Notes under the pieces: model-generated | What the model was told of the DNA's origin: nothing | The model's input: only the letters and a program-made list of their open reading frames with translations | Database searches by the model: none | Program-made: the position numbers and the translations under genes | Assembly: GCA_021018815.1 (NCBI GenBank) | Contig: JAITYX010000052.1 | Location: forward strand, 486,501-550,500 | Direction: 5' to 3' | Length of the DNA: 64,000 nt | From: Talinum fruticosum | Taxonomy: Eukaryota; Streptophyta; Magnoliopsida; Caryophyllales; Talinaceae | Part shown: positions 1-10,654 of the stretch, in pieces | How the letters are laid out: every line of letters begins with the position of its first letter | Numbering within the stretch: position 1 is the stretch's first letter

Positions 1-247
1 TAGGTTCACAAAATTCCTCTATTTTCCCATTCGTCCAACCATCTCGTGATATATGGTGAGGAACAGATACTCCTATGTGCGTATAAGACGAGTTGGGCAG
101 TAACAATGAAGACTTGATGAATAGTAGAGGATGGATGGCGTGGCTTGCAAAGCACGCAACAAAACCCTAGGTTGAAGAAAATAGGATTTGGGAAGGAGTT
201 GAAAAGAAAAAGATAAGAGTTTTTTTTTGGGCTCTGATACCATATGA
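1..247 (-). mobile_element. possible Ty1/copia internal start (PBS-like motif)
   Basis: Read on the minus strand, positions 246-231 give TATGGTATCAGAGCCC, the usual copia primer-binding site complementary to initiator tRNA-Met, directly after a TCTCA end as expected for an LTR terminus. The sequence below 231 would then be the start of the internal region, but no gag-like protein is readable there. The matching LTR start was not found, possibly because the MITE at 360 interrupts it. A remnant is likely, but the motif is short. Confidence 0.3.
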
Positions 248-359
248 GATTTAGTGCTAGAATAGCTCACTTAAACATGGGAGCCTAACCTTATTTGGAT
301 AGTAATACAATTCATGATACTTTATATACAATTTTACTAAACGTCGCCCTTATGTGGCG

Positions 360-1275
360 TTTGGTTGGATGTAATGCAATATGGGTATAATGTAATCAAT
401 AATCTAATGTATTTAGGTATATAATATAATGGGACAATAATTATATTACCATGTTGGTTATTTAAAAAGTGTAATGTAATCACAATGGTAATGTATTATT
501 TTAATAAAAAAATAGTAATTAAATTATTGTAGTGGAGATAAATGTTATCTAAATAAAAATTTGAGCTATATATTTAGATTTGAACTTTTTAAATATTTAC
601 TATCAATTAATCAAGTTTTATTTTATGGAAAATATCAATTATATTATTCTAATGGCAATAAATATCACAATAGAGATAAATGTTATCCACATAAAAACAT
701 TTTAAATTCGAAATCACATTTGATATTTTTTAAATCTTTTCTATCATATTTTCTAATTTTTAAATTTTTTGGTGGCAAAAAGATCAATTGGATCATTCTA
801 GTGGCGATAAATGTTTGTTGTAGTGAAGATAAATGTTATCCAAATAAAAAAATTTAAAATCTAAATTTATATTTGACAATTTTGTAATCTCTTCTATCAT
901 ATAATTAAGTTTTGAATTTTTTTCATTGATAAAAATACCAACTGAAATTATTTTATTGATGATAAATATTTATTGAATTTAAAATAAATGTTAACAAGTA
1001 AAAAATTTTTGATCTAAAAATTTAATGTAAGCTTCTTTTATCTTGTTAATTGAATAGATAGAGAGAGAGGAAGAAAGAGAGAGAATTATTGTAAGTGTAT
1101 TAAAATTTGATCACAAGGATGGACGTAATCATGATTGTTTAGTAAATATGTAAGTAATTGTAATTTTATAAGTAAAGGTTAATATGATTACAACGCAATT
1201 TTGATTGCATTACAAAGTCGTAACAAAACATGGTAATGTAATGATTACATTACCGTTTTGATTACATCCAACCAA
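360..1275. mobile_element. MITE with 16-bp terminal inverted repeats
   Basis: The left end TTTGGTTGGATGTAAT (from 360) is repeated exactly in inverse orientation at 1260-1275, and the similarity continues imperfectly for about 40 bp (a GGTAATGTAATCA-like block on both arms). The interior is AT-rich and contains three degenerate direct repeats marked by GATAAATGTTATC near 535, 673 and 826, spaced about 140-150 bp. No transposase-like protein is visible, so the element is non-autonomous. No convincing target-site duplication was found, so the superfamily (hAT or Mutator) stays open. Confidence 0.7.
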
Positions 1276-4167
1276 ATTAAACTTTCTCTATCTATTTAAT
1301 TAGATAATGAATTTTATTTTACCATTTATGTAGCATATTAGTAGCATCAAATAAAATAGAATATTAGTAGTATCAAATAAAATTTTATTTATTATTTTTA
1401 AAAATTATATCCTAAAATAGTCTGAATTTACTTACATCTTTTGTGCACCTTTCTTTCCCCTATCTATCTTTCGTCTTTCGTAGTTGATTTCACATCCTCC
1501 AGGTTGCCGCCCACCATCAGTGCATCACAACCACAAATACTAATCCATGGCCACCGTCAATTATATTTTAACATCAGTTAACATCGCTGTCTCCATCTTC
1601 CTCATCTCTCTACCCTCTCTCTGCTATGCTAAACACCACTGTCATTAATGGCAACAACCTCCCCATAAATGGAGTTAACAATTTTATAACACTAAGATTT
1701 CACCATCAAATTCGACAACTTTAAACTGAAATCGGGTATCTACAAATATTGCTTCATCAGTTGGCATATTTCCAATTACTTCAATTACTTTATGAAATTA
1801 CTCAATTTCAATCGTTTGAGTCTTCAACGTGAAAATTACCCATGTGCAGAAGAGTATAAGTGGCCAAATGCGTATTATTATTTTTTAAAAAAAGAAAACG
1901 AAAATTAGGGAAAAATATGTGATATGATTTAAGGAAATTTGCTCGAGAATCTGAGTTTATCAGCTAACTATATATATGATATTTATAAGCAGGATATTTG
2001 ATAAAATAAAATTCATTATCTAATTAAATAGATAGAGATTCTCCTTATCCATCACCCTAAGGGTGACATTTAGCAAAACCGTTTTATATGAATGAACAAA
2101 GTGATTGTTGCTACAAATCGCAACATTGACGATGGCTAACCAGTTGGATTTTAGAAAGTGTCCTACTTTTCCAATCGAATGCAACACTCAATGGGTGATA
2201 TACACACACTCACACATACTAGGTATATAAATTAAGAGTTGCACAACGGACCACTCCTGCTCCAAAATGAATTAATTCTTTGATATAACTATGTTCCCGA
2301 GCTTTTCGCTACCTCACCAACAATGAAGCATTAGTTCAACTGATGAGCTCCGTGTTCACAAAAGGTTTTTTCTTTATTTATGACATCCTTAATTGTGTCA
2401 TATAATCAACTTCCTCATCGTATATTTGTGGAGATAAGTAGATAACTCGACCTCCTCGAAGATCTCTGTATCGTTCCAACTAGCTAGAAGCACCATATAT
2501 CCCTTCTAATAAAGATTCTTGCCATTAGTAACATCCCATAGGTAACTTCACTCTCATGAGACTGATTTCCCCAAGGGATTGGAGAAAGAAAAACCCATTC
2601 GAGACTACAAGGTGGGGGACCTAACTTGATGAAACCCGAAAAACTTACTTTGTACTAACATAAGCTTCCCCAATACAAGAGGCATAGTGCCTCTAAATTG
2701 CCCAATGAGTACGTTACAACACTATTTGTAGCCTTTTCATAAGTCTTTGTATGTATTTTGATGCATAAAACTGTAATACGATTCACTGTAAAGTTCAACT
2801 ACATAATTATCTTGTAATTAAATTGAGCTATATAGCCACCGACTACCGTATGTCGTTCATCTTATTGATTAGGGCATGGCTCAATTCGATTTTAGCCAAA
2901 TTGGTAGGCCGTGTTAGCTATTTATGTACTAGAATTGCCTGGTAAATGGTCGGCTAAGGAGAGTAATTAGGCAGCCCTTAAATCTGGATTAGATGCTTAC
3001 TATTATGGGAGGGTATGAGTAACCAGTGGTTACTTTACTAGTAAAGGATTATGCGTGACGCAGAGGAAGGCGAAAATAATTAAAGAAATGAGACGGTCCA
3101 ATTATCCAAGCAGTGAGGATTCATTGTTAGTTAGAGCTGCCAATGCCGTCCATCCCAATCGACAAATTTGACTTTTGCGTTAATTATCAAGCAGTGAAAA
3201 GGAGTAATCAAATAAAAATACGACTACGTGGCAGTTCTTACCACTAATTACTGGGAAATCATATGCATAATTCACAAGTCCAAAATCGAATTCAAGATCT
3301 CTCTCTCTCTCTCTCTCCATGTCCACCGCGGAGGTGCGTCGGTGAAGCAACTTCGATTTGTATTTCCTCTCCTACCATACTCATATGTACCGATGAGGTC
3401 GTCATGGTTTACTAATCTAGTGATAAGAGTAAGGTCCCGAGTATATTAAATTTCACGTTCGATTTCCTCTTTCCTATTTTATTGTACTACCCTTTGTAAT
3501 TTCTTCACATAAAAAAAAAAAATATGTACCTTAAACCTTACGTCCTAAACTTAAGTCTTATAATTAAAGAAAATAAAATTTTTCAGTTAATCATTTCACA
3601 TAAAACTTAAGTACTCTTTCAATATTGTTGATCTTTAAATTAGTCTTTTGATGACATTAACATTTTTGTTTATTTTAATTTTATCGGACTTTTATTTCAC
3701 ATAATTCTCATTTATTAGCCCGAGTATCAAATTAGCTCAATCAATATATGTTACCAGAAATTTTAGCTAAAATCTCGTGTAATCAACCTTTAGACTTGTA
3801 TTTTTTTGTTACATAGAAGTCACAAAAGGACAGTAGAATATAATAGGAAGGGAAGAAATCAAACCTAAGACCTAATATATTCGGGATATCAATATTAACG
3901 ACTAAACGATGACCTCATTGGTACCTTCACATTTGTATTTACGTAACAAAAAATCTTTACAAATACATATCCCACATTGGAAACTATGGGTGGCAGTATA
4001 AGTTGAATGGACGAGGATAAATTTCAATTGTATGCATTAATTAGCAAAATAAAGAAGCGAGTAATTTTGACTTGGAAAGTAGGGTTAGGTAAGATATCTT
4101 AATCAGATTTAAAGTAAGCACCGGCAATTAAGAGTAGGTTTTGTTTTGCTTAAACAAATGTCAAGCA
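1276..4167. other. AT-rich intergenic region without recognisable genes
   Basis: No reading frame here looks like a protein on either strand. A CT dinucleotide run lies at about 3298-3318. The ORF at 3228-3449 crosses this run and has no protein-like character. The segment probably holds decayed repeats, but none could be delimited. Confidence 0.6.
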
Positions 4168-4250
4168 AGTTTGAAAATTTTATGACTGCCAGTTTGGCGC
4201 GCGCTGGGCATCACAATTAACTAAGTAATCGGATGAGAATTACTATCAAT

Positions 4251-4534
4251 TACTCCATCTATTTTATAATATATGTTACTTTAATTTATTTTTTATTTTA
4301 TAATATCTCGTCATTTTATAATTTAACGACATATCAATGATCGGTTATCAATTTTATCCTCATTAATTTTTTTCTTTACTCATTTTTAATAAAACTTTGA
4401 GACAACTTAATGTTTTAAAACATAAAATTTGTTATGAATTTTATGTTTTTTTCGATATTCTATCAAAATTTAAAAATGATAAATATTGTGAAATAGAGGG
4501 AGTAAATGATAAATATTGTGAAGTAGAGGGAGTA
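4251..4534. mobile_element. Stowaway-like MITE with duplicated right end
   Basis: The element starts TA-CTCCATCTATTTTATAAT at 4251 and ends with the inverse (ATTGTGAAATAGAGGGAG-TA) at 4502, giving TA target-site duplications and the CTCC(C/A)TC terminus typical of Stowaway/Tc1-mariner MITEs. The last 30 bp are repeated in tandem at 4505-4534 with one difference (AAATAGAGG versus AAGTAGAGG), so the right terminus is present twice. It lies between an upstream motif shared with the second GRP gene and the TATA box of the first GRP gene, so it enlarged that promoter after the duplication. Confidence 0.8.
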
Positions 4535-4609
4535 TATTATGTATGTATGAAAAGATGGAGATATCTATCTGCCTAAATTAATAAGAGTAACCTACTAACT
4601 AGCTAGCTA

Positions 4610-4658
4610 GAGGGTCCCTTGTCCTTTTTCCAAGTCCATATTTTCCTATAAATATAAG
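4610..4658 (+). promoter_or_regulatory. core promoter of the first glycine-rich protein gene
   Basis: The block GAGGGTCCCTT (4610-4620) is followed by the TATA box TATAAATATAAG (4647-4658), about 76-87 bp before the start codon. The same two blocks, in the same order, precede the second GRP gene. A further shared upstream block, AGTTTGAAAA..TATGACTGCCA, lies at 4168-4191. The assignment rests on position and conservation between the two copies only. Confidence 0.65.
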
Positions 4659-4733
4659 GGGAAAATGCCCTCGCAAACCAACTCAAGCCGACGAGATCAG
4701 TGATTAAATTGAAAGAGTGATACACACTCCATC

Positions 4734-6130
4734 ATGGCCAGGTTTTGGAGAGGTTTAGGAGTGTCCTTATTAGTGTTATCGCTTGCTGTGGTACTTGCAG
4801 GGATAGCACAGGGCAGGCGAATGGATGAAAAATCCATTGCTGACTTAGGACTTGGTGGTGGCTATGGAGGAGGCGCAGGCGGGGGCGCCGGAGGTGGTTA
4901 CGGAGGAGGCCATGGAGGTGGCGTAGGAGGAGGCATTGGTGGTGGTGCAGGAGGAGGTCATGGTGGTGGTGTAGGAGGAAGCATTGGCGGTGGTCATGAA
5001 GGTGGGGGTGTAGGTGCTGGTGCTGGAGGTGGCTACGGAGGAGGTCATGGAGGAGGAATTGGTGGGGGTGTAGGTGGTGGCGCTGGAGGTGGCTATGGAG
5101 GAGGTCATGGAGGTGGGGCAGGAGGAGGCATCGGAGGTGGTGCAGGAGGAGGTCATGGCGGTGGTGTGGGAGGAGGAATCGGAGGTGGGCATGGCGGTGG
5201 TGTAGGAGGAGGCATTGGTGGCGGTGCAGGAGGAGGTCATGGAGGTGGTGTAGGAGGAGGCATTGGCGGTGGTCATGAAGGTGGGGGTGTAGGTGTTGGA
5301 GGTGGCTACGGAGGAGGTCATGGAGGCGGTGCTGGAGGAGGCCATGGAGGTGGTGTTGGCGGTGGTGTAGGGGGAGGTCATGAAGGCGGAGTAGGAGGAG
5401 GGATCGGTGGTGGTGCAGGAGGAGGAACTGGTGGTGGTGCTGGAGGAGGCTATGGAGGCGGTGTAGGGGAGGTCATGAAGGCGGAGTAGGAGGAGGCATC
5501 GGAGGTGGTGCAGGAGGAGGTCATGGTGGTGGTGTGGGAGGAGGAACTGGTGTTGGTGCTGGAGGAGGCTATGGAGGTGGTGTTGGCGGTGGTATAGGGG
5601 GAGGTCATGAAGGTGGAGTAGGAGGAGGCATCGGAGGTGGTGCAGGAGGAGGTCATGGTGGTGGTGTGGGAGGAGGAATTGGTGGTGGTGCTGGAGGTGG
5701 CCATGGCGGTGGTGTAGGAGGAGGCATCGGAGGTGGTGCAGGAGGAGGTCATGGTGGTGGTGTCGGAGGAGGCATTGGAGGTGGTCATGGAGGAGGCATC
5801 GGTGGTGGTGCTGGAGGAGGTCATGGAGGTGGTGTTGGAGGTGGCATTGGCGGTGGCCATGTAGGTGGTGGTGCTGGAGGTGGTTATGGAGGTGGCATAG
5901 GAGAAGGTCACGGAGGTGGTATCGGAGGAGGCATTGGTGGTGGGCATGAAGGTGGAGGTGTAGGTAGTGGTATTGGTGGTGGCGGTGGCGGTGGCTATGG
6001 AGGTGGTCATGGAGGGGGCATTGGTGATGGTGCAGGAGGAGGCCACGGAGGTGGTGCAGGGGGTGGCTATGGAGGAGGAGCTGGTGGCGGCTACGGTGGA
6101 GGGGGACACGCAATTGGTCATGAGAACTGA
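4734..6130 (+). CDS. secreted glycine-rich protein (one-base frameshift)
   Basis: A putative cell-wall structural protein. The N-terminus (MARFWRGLGVSLLVLSLAVV) is a signal peptide, probably cut after AQG, followed by a short charged linker and several hundred residues of GGG-X repeats where X is Y, H, V, I or A. The first frame stops at 5489 because a G run at 5464-5469 has four Gs, whereas the equivalent repeats near 5368 and 5595 have five. After that point the glycine repeat continues unbroken in the next frame to 6130 and ends GHEN, close to the GHKN end of the paralog at 8374. With the missing G the protein would have 465 residues. The intact downstream frame argues for a sequencing error or a very recent mutation. 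It forms a tandem pair with the next gene. Confidence 0.8.
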
Positions 6131-8142
6131 GTACTCAGAGTTAAGCAAATGTTTATTAGGAAATTAAGCAATGAGTTAGCAAATAATCACTCACTAGATG
6201 TTGTGTAAGCCATGCAACATGTGAATGCATGGTTAGTGGTAGTCTTCAGGTCGTGGGCGTCGTCATTGTACGTTAATTTCCATATCATTGGAGTTCTAGC
6301 GTTAATAACAAAATCACCTTCTACCCATATATATCAATCCCTGTATTATTGGGATGTTTCCCTTAAAAAAGATCATAAATTGTACTAAGACAAATAAGAT
6401 AGAAATGATCGAGATATTCACCTGTATTTTTTTTCACTTTTTTTAATTTAAGTTTTATGTCTCTATTTTTATATTATCTTTTATTCCTGATCGAATTTAT
6501 ATAAATAATTTTTTAAAAAACTTAAAGTATTAAAGTTATATCACATAAGAAGGTTACAGTTTCAAATGATTGGACACAAAAATATATATAGATCGGACTA
6601 AGAAGTAATCAAAAGATTAGAATAATAAAAATTTAAATAAAAAACTATTCGGGGCATACATTATTATAACAAATGTTTTTGCACCAATTATTATCAAATC
6701 AAGGTATGGCATACTTTTCGAGAGACAGATAGATTGCTACTCTTACATCTATCTATAATATTAAGCCAACTTATCATATTATTTGTGATCCTAGATAATA
6801 TCCCTTGATGAAATAATACTACTGCTAACAAAATAAAATATATTGTTTTGAGGTATATCAAGGTTCAGTTTACGATTCATATTTCGTCGACCAATCTGTC
6901 CTAGCATGGAGAGAAGTATTTAATGTTTAGAAAGAAAATTACGATATTCTTGAAGATTGAAGATATAATTTCTCACATAGGAGCATTCATTGATTAATTT
7001 AAAAAGAAAACACAATAACATTGAGGATATAATTTCACCTCACCCTAAAAAATTACATCACAAATTAATACAAACTCATTTGGTATTAACTTTCGAGGTA
7101 CTCGGTTAGTGTTTTGAAGGAGGTAAAACACTACTTATCTAAAAATGTAAGTGTTTTGTAAAGTAGTGTTTGACATAGTGATTACAGTTTATGTAGTGTT
7201 TTCGAAAAGTTATTCAAAGTAACGTTTTCAAAAACACAACCTAGTGTTTACATATATATTTTCGAAATTCTTTTTTTTTTATTTTTTAAAATTTTTTATC
7301 AATTATGTCCTTTTAAATAATTTTATATACAAATCTGCTATTTAAATAACTACTATTACCAAATACACTTATCTTAAATCACTAGTCGAACATCTAACCA
7401 CTAAAATAGTTAACCATTATTAAAACAGTTAATTTTACCAAACACGCCAATTATGTGCGACTCTTATATATGAGAGTAGTGTTTTATTTTGTCCCTCTAA
7501 ATTAAACGAACTACATGATAATTTGTAGCTGCTCCTATTACATGTCATCCACGGGGTACAATTATACGATGCAACGCACTCCTCTCGAATTACTTATACA
7601 TGATTTCGCATGTGATTATATAAAACGATATAAGATAATCTAGTAGAGCGTTAATATGCTCAATTCCATGCATTCATTATTAGTACATTTTTTTTATAAA
7701 AAGAAAAAAATAGATTCATAAAAAATCATGGGTCGTCTATAATAAATATTTCATAACAAAAAAAAAATAAAAAACATTAAAATATTTTCTTACCTTTAGA
7801 AAGTTAATTATAAATATATTAGTCGTAGCATTATTTTCGCCACTAATTGCATTCTTTAATATATCAATTCGTTTTTTCGGAAATCGACGAATTGTAATTT
7901 TATGAAATAGATATATGTAGTTAACACGATAAATTACAAATCACCATAATACCTTAGTATGAAAGCATCCAAAACGTAAATCTCAATTTATTTTTTTTCT
8001 CAAAATCTCAAACTTTTTTTTTTTTTTTGTAGATTATGAACTAGGCATAGTAGGTCAGAGTGATGAGTTGTGAGAAAATGAAGTAGGTTAGGTACGTAAA
8101 ATAAGGAGCGGCTGTTATACGTTGTGGTTAAACCAATTAGCG
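6131..8142. other. AT-rich spacer between the two GRP genes
   Basis: The first 150 bases after the stop resemble the 3' flank of the second GRP gene: both contain an AATTAAGCA block and a GCATGGTTAG block, so the duplication included the 3' UTR. The rest is very AT-rich with long T and A runs. A section at about 7090-7450 has many TAGTGTTTT-like words and may be a degraded MITE, but its ends were not found. No coding sequence is visible. Confidence 0.6.
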
Positions 8143-8227
8143 AGTTTGAAAAATTATGACTGCCATTGACGTGTCGACTTTACAATGATATGGAAAAATC
8201 GAGATATCTACCCCATCTTTGCTAAAC

Positions 8228-8303
8228 GAGGGTCCCTTAATCTTTAATATTCCTAGCTACTCGATCTCACTGCTGATATATCGAGTTCTGGCCCTATAAA
8301 TAG
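8228..8303 (+). promoter_or_regulatory. core promoter of the second glycine-rich protein gene
   Basis: GAGGGTCCCTT (8228-8238) and the TATA box TATAAATAG (8295-8303) stand 71-79 bp before the ATG at 8374. Upstream, AGTTTGAAAAATTATGACTG (from 8143) matches the block at 4168. Here that block is only about 130 bp from the TATA box, compared with about 455 bp in the first gene, where a MITE has been inserted. Confidence 0.65.
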
Positions 8304-8373
8304 GAGATGATCGAGCTAGCATTGGCATGCATCGATCACCAAATACATAGTAAACTGATCCAGCGACGTAGTG

Positions 8374-8787
8374 ATGAGTTTTAGGAGAGGTTTAGTGTTA
8401 TCCCTTGCTGTGCTGTTTCTTGCAGGGATCGCGCAAGGGAGGCGGTTGGAGGGTTTGGGTGGTGGCTTTGGAGGGGGCAATGGTGGTGGCTATGGAGGAG
8501 GTGCTGGCCTAGGAGGAGGAGGAGCTGGCCTGGGAGGAGGAGCTGGTAGTGGTTATGGATCGGGAGGAGGCATAGGTGGAGGAAGTGGCATAGGAGGAGG
8601 TCAGGGAGGCGGTCTGGGTGGGGGCATTGGCGGTGGCCAAGGAGGTGGCTATGGAGCTGGTCAAGGAGCAGGTGCAGGTGGTGGCATTGGTGGGGGCAAT
8701 GGAGGAGGTCTTGGAGGTGGCTATGGAGGAGGAGCTGGTGGTGGTTACGGAGGTGGCGCAGGTGGTGGCATTGGTCATAAGAACTAG
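8374..8787 (+). CDS. secreted glycine-rich protein, short paralog
   Basis: A 137-residue glycine-rich protein starting at ATG 8374; the upstream in-frame GTG at 8371 is not a plausible plant start. The signal peptide (MSFRRGLVLSLAVLFLAG..AQG) is nearly the same as that of the gene at 4734, including the IAQGRR junction. The mature part is GGG-X repeats with X = Y, F, L, I, N, Q or A, poorer in His and Val than its neighbour, and ends IGHKN. It is intact and has its own TATA box. The likely role is structural, in the cell wall or apoplast, inferred from the family. Shared signal peptide, promoter and 3' flank show a local tandem duplication followed by repeat-number divergence. Confidence 0.85.
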   Translation: MSFRRGLVLSLAVLFLAGIAQGRRLEGLGGGFGGGNGGGYGGGAGLGGGGAGLGGGAGSGYGSGGGIGGGSGIGGGQGGGLGGGIGGGQGGGYGAGQGAGAGGGIGGGNGGGLGGGYGGGAGGGYGGGAGGGIGHKN

Positions 8788-9613
8788 TAAGCTGGAATCA
8801 TGGGAATTAGTATAGTGACTTGAACGTTATTATGCATAATAATGTTTATCTGCCAATTAAGCATATATTATGTATGTTGATTAGGCTAATGTGTAAGACA
8901 GTCAGCCGTGCATATGACATCGATCATACGAATGCTATGCATGGTTAGACTGATCGTAACCGTGTCATCGTTGTTAATTCTAGTTTTAAGCAAACTTCAA
9001 CTCTTGCTAATGTAGCAATAAAAGCACCTTTTTCAATGACTTGGTTCCTTCTTCTTCCTTTTTCAATATTTAATAACCATTAGGTTAAAATCCAAAAACA
9101 ATCAACAAGTAAAGTAAATAAAAGAGTAGGATTTCGAAATTAAATTTATGTGATCTATTTGTATAAGTAATTGAAAAAGGCGTAATTATTAAAGTAAGTA
9201 GATATCTTGTTACAGCTTATCAATTGTCTGCTCTGTACTCTTATAATTTTATTTATTTTCGTCTCCTTTATAAAAAAAATTAATTGAGAAAGTTGTAATT
9301 ATGTACCTAAATAATCCGCCGGACACAATTATAGTAAAAGCGATAATTTACGAGTTTAATCCAAAATAAGATGTACCCTACCGAACTCGGACCGTATATT
9401 CCTTTTATTGGATCTTATCTTTAGCTCGTACCCATAGAAGGCCCAGTCAAGGAGAAAATTAGGCTTCCCAAACTTGGATCTTTTACTCCCGCTAACCCCT
9501 GGCCCCCTCCCTTTGATCCATAGTTACAAATAAAGCCGTCATGGCTTTTGGACTAGACCGATCCTAATAATTACAATTAACATTTACTATTTACAACTTA
9601 CAAGTTTTAACTA
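8788..9613. other. intergenic region without recognisable genes
   Basis: The segment begins with the 3' flank of the second GRP gene, including the GCATGGTTAG block shared with the first gene. From about 9050 it is AT-rich, with nothing that reads as protein on either strand. Confidence 0.6.
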
Positions 9614-10522
9614 TAAACATTAACCAACGGTAAGGTGGCTGCCGCAAAATGACAACCATGATAACCACGGTAACTTCCATAATATGGGCGGTACACGTGA
9701 CATGATCTAATCTCATCCATTAATATTTTTAAATATAATTGAAATTATAATTACATTTTAAAAATTTATAAAATATTAATTGATTAATATAAAAGTATTT
9801 TTCTTAAAAGTTTTTTGGACTTAATACTAATCTCATCCATTTTATAGAAATCAAGGATGAACGATTAAAAATTAAAAATTGAAAGATAGATCATTAAAAT
9901 TTGAGTGTCGTTCTATAATATTGAATAACTATCATCGCCCTGCACCAAATCCCTGCATTTCGGCTCCACTAGTTCCCCCCCAAACATCCTCTTCAATTTT
10001 TTGGCCACCCACCCTCTCATTTCTGCCGGCCTTACATTTCCGACCAGCCCTTTCAGTTTTTCCGGTGGATTACTTGACATGTAACAATTTAGCAGTGATT
10101 CTCCATTTTTGCCTCAGAGAGAGAGAGAGATTGGGTTTTTCTAGGAGATATATATACTTCAAGTAATCCAGAAGGAATGTTGCAGGAAACGTGGCCAGAG
10201 AGTATCAGATGTTGCCGGCGAACATGGTGCGCACCGAATAAATGGTCGACATGTTCCGGCATTAGATGAAGGATGCTGAGATTATTTTTTATTTTCTCCG
10301 ATGAGAGTTTGGAGCGATTAAGATCCAAACACCGTCCTAAAAAGCGAAAATTATTTTCATTTATTATAATTTTATAAATTAATCAAATGGATTTTTAATA
10401 TAAATTAAAAAATATAAATTTAAACGGTTGAGATTGAATCGTGTCACATGTACTATTCATATTATGGGACTTACTATGGTTACCATTTTGCGGTAACCAC
10501 TATACGCGCACTCTAAACATTA
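9614..10522. mobile_element. Mutator-like element with captured DNA (Pack-MULE candidate)
   Basis: A perfect 9-bp direct repeat, TAAACATTA, flanks the element at 9614-9622 and 10514-10522; 9 bp is the Mutator target-site length. Inside it the two arms are inverted repeats of about 85 bp or more: GCCGCAAAATGACAACCATG on the left matches ACCGCAAAATGGTAACCATA (reverse complement) on the right, continuing through CCATAATATG and TCTCAWCC blocks. The outermost 12 bp match poorly. The middle (about 9930-10330) is clearly richer in GC than the AT-rich arms and looks like a captured genic fragment: C-rich pyrimidine tracts, then a CAGAGAGAGAGAG leader-like stretch. No transposase is present. The source gene of the insert is unknown. 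Confidence 0.7.
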
Positions 10523-10654
10523 ATAGATATAAATATTTGCAAAAGACGGTATTGTGCCATTGCTTTGCTGATGCAGATGCTAGTGAGTAGTGGACATAGT
10601 TGCAAATTAAGCTATGCCTTGCGTTCTTAGCTATTCATCTTCCTACCTAGACCC

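Noticed and set aside
4845..6148. Long minus-strand reading frames (422 and 232 codons) opposite the glycine-rich gene
   Set aside because: They are the antisense of GGN-GGN codon repeats, giving His/Leu- or Thr/Ser-rich low-complexity strings. They have no signal or start context and are shadows of the repeat.
8509..8815. Overlapping frames on both strands across the second GRP gene
   Set aside because: Same shadow effect of glycine codon repeats; only the plus frame from 8374 has a signal peptide, TATA box and sensible start.
9879..10328. Reading frames inside the Pack-MULE candidate
   Set aside because: No recognisable motif, and neither frame fits the borders of the insert. The composition suggests UTR-like captured DNA and not a gene.
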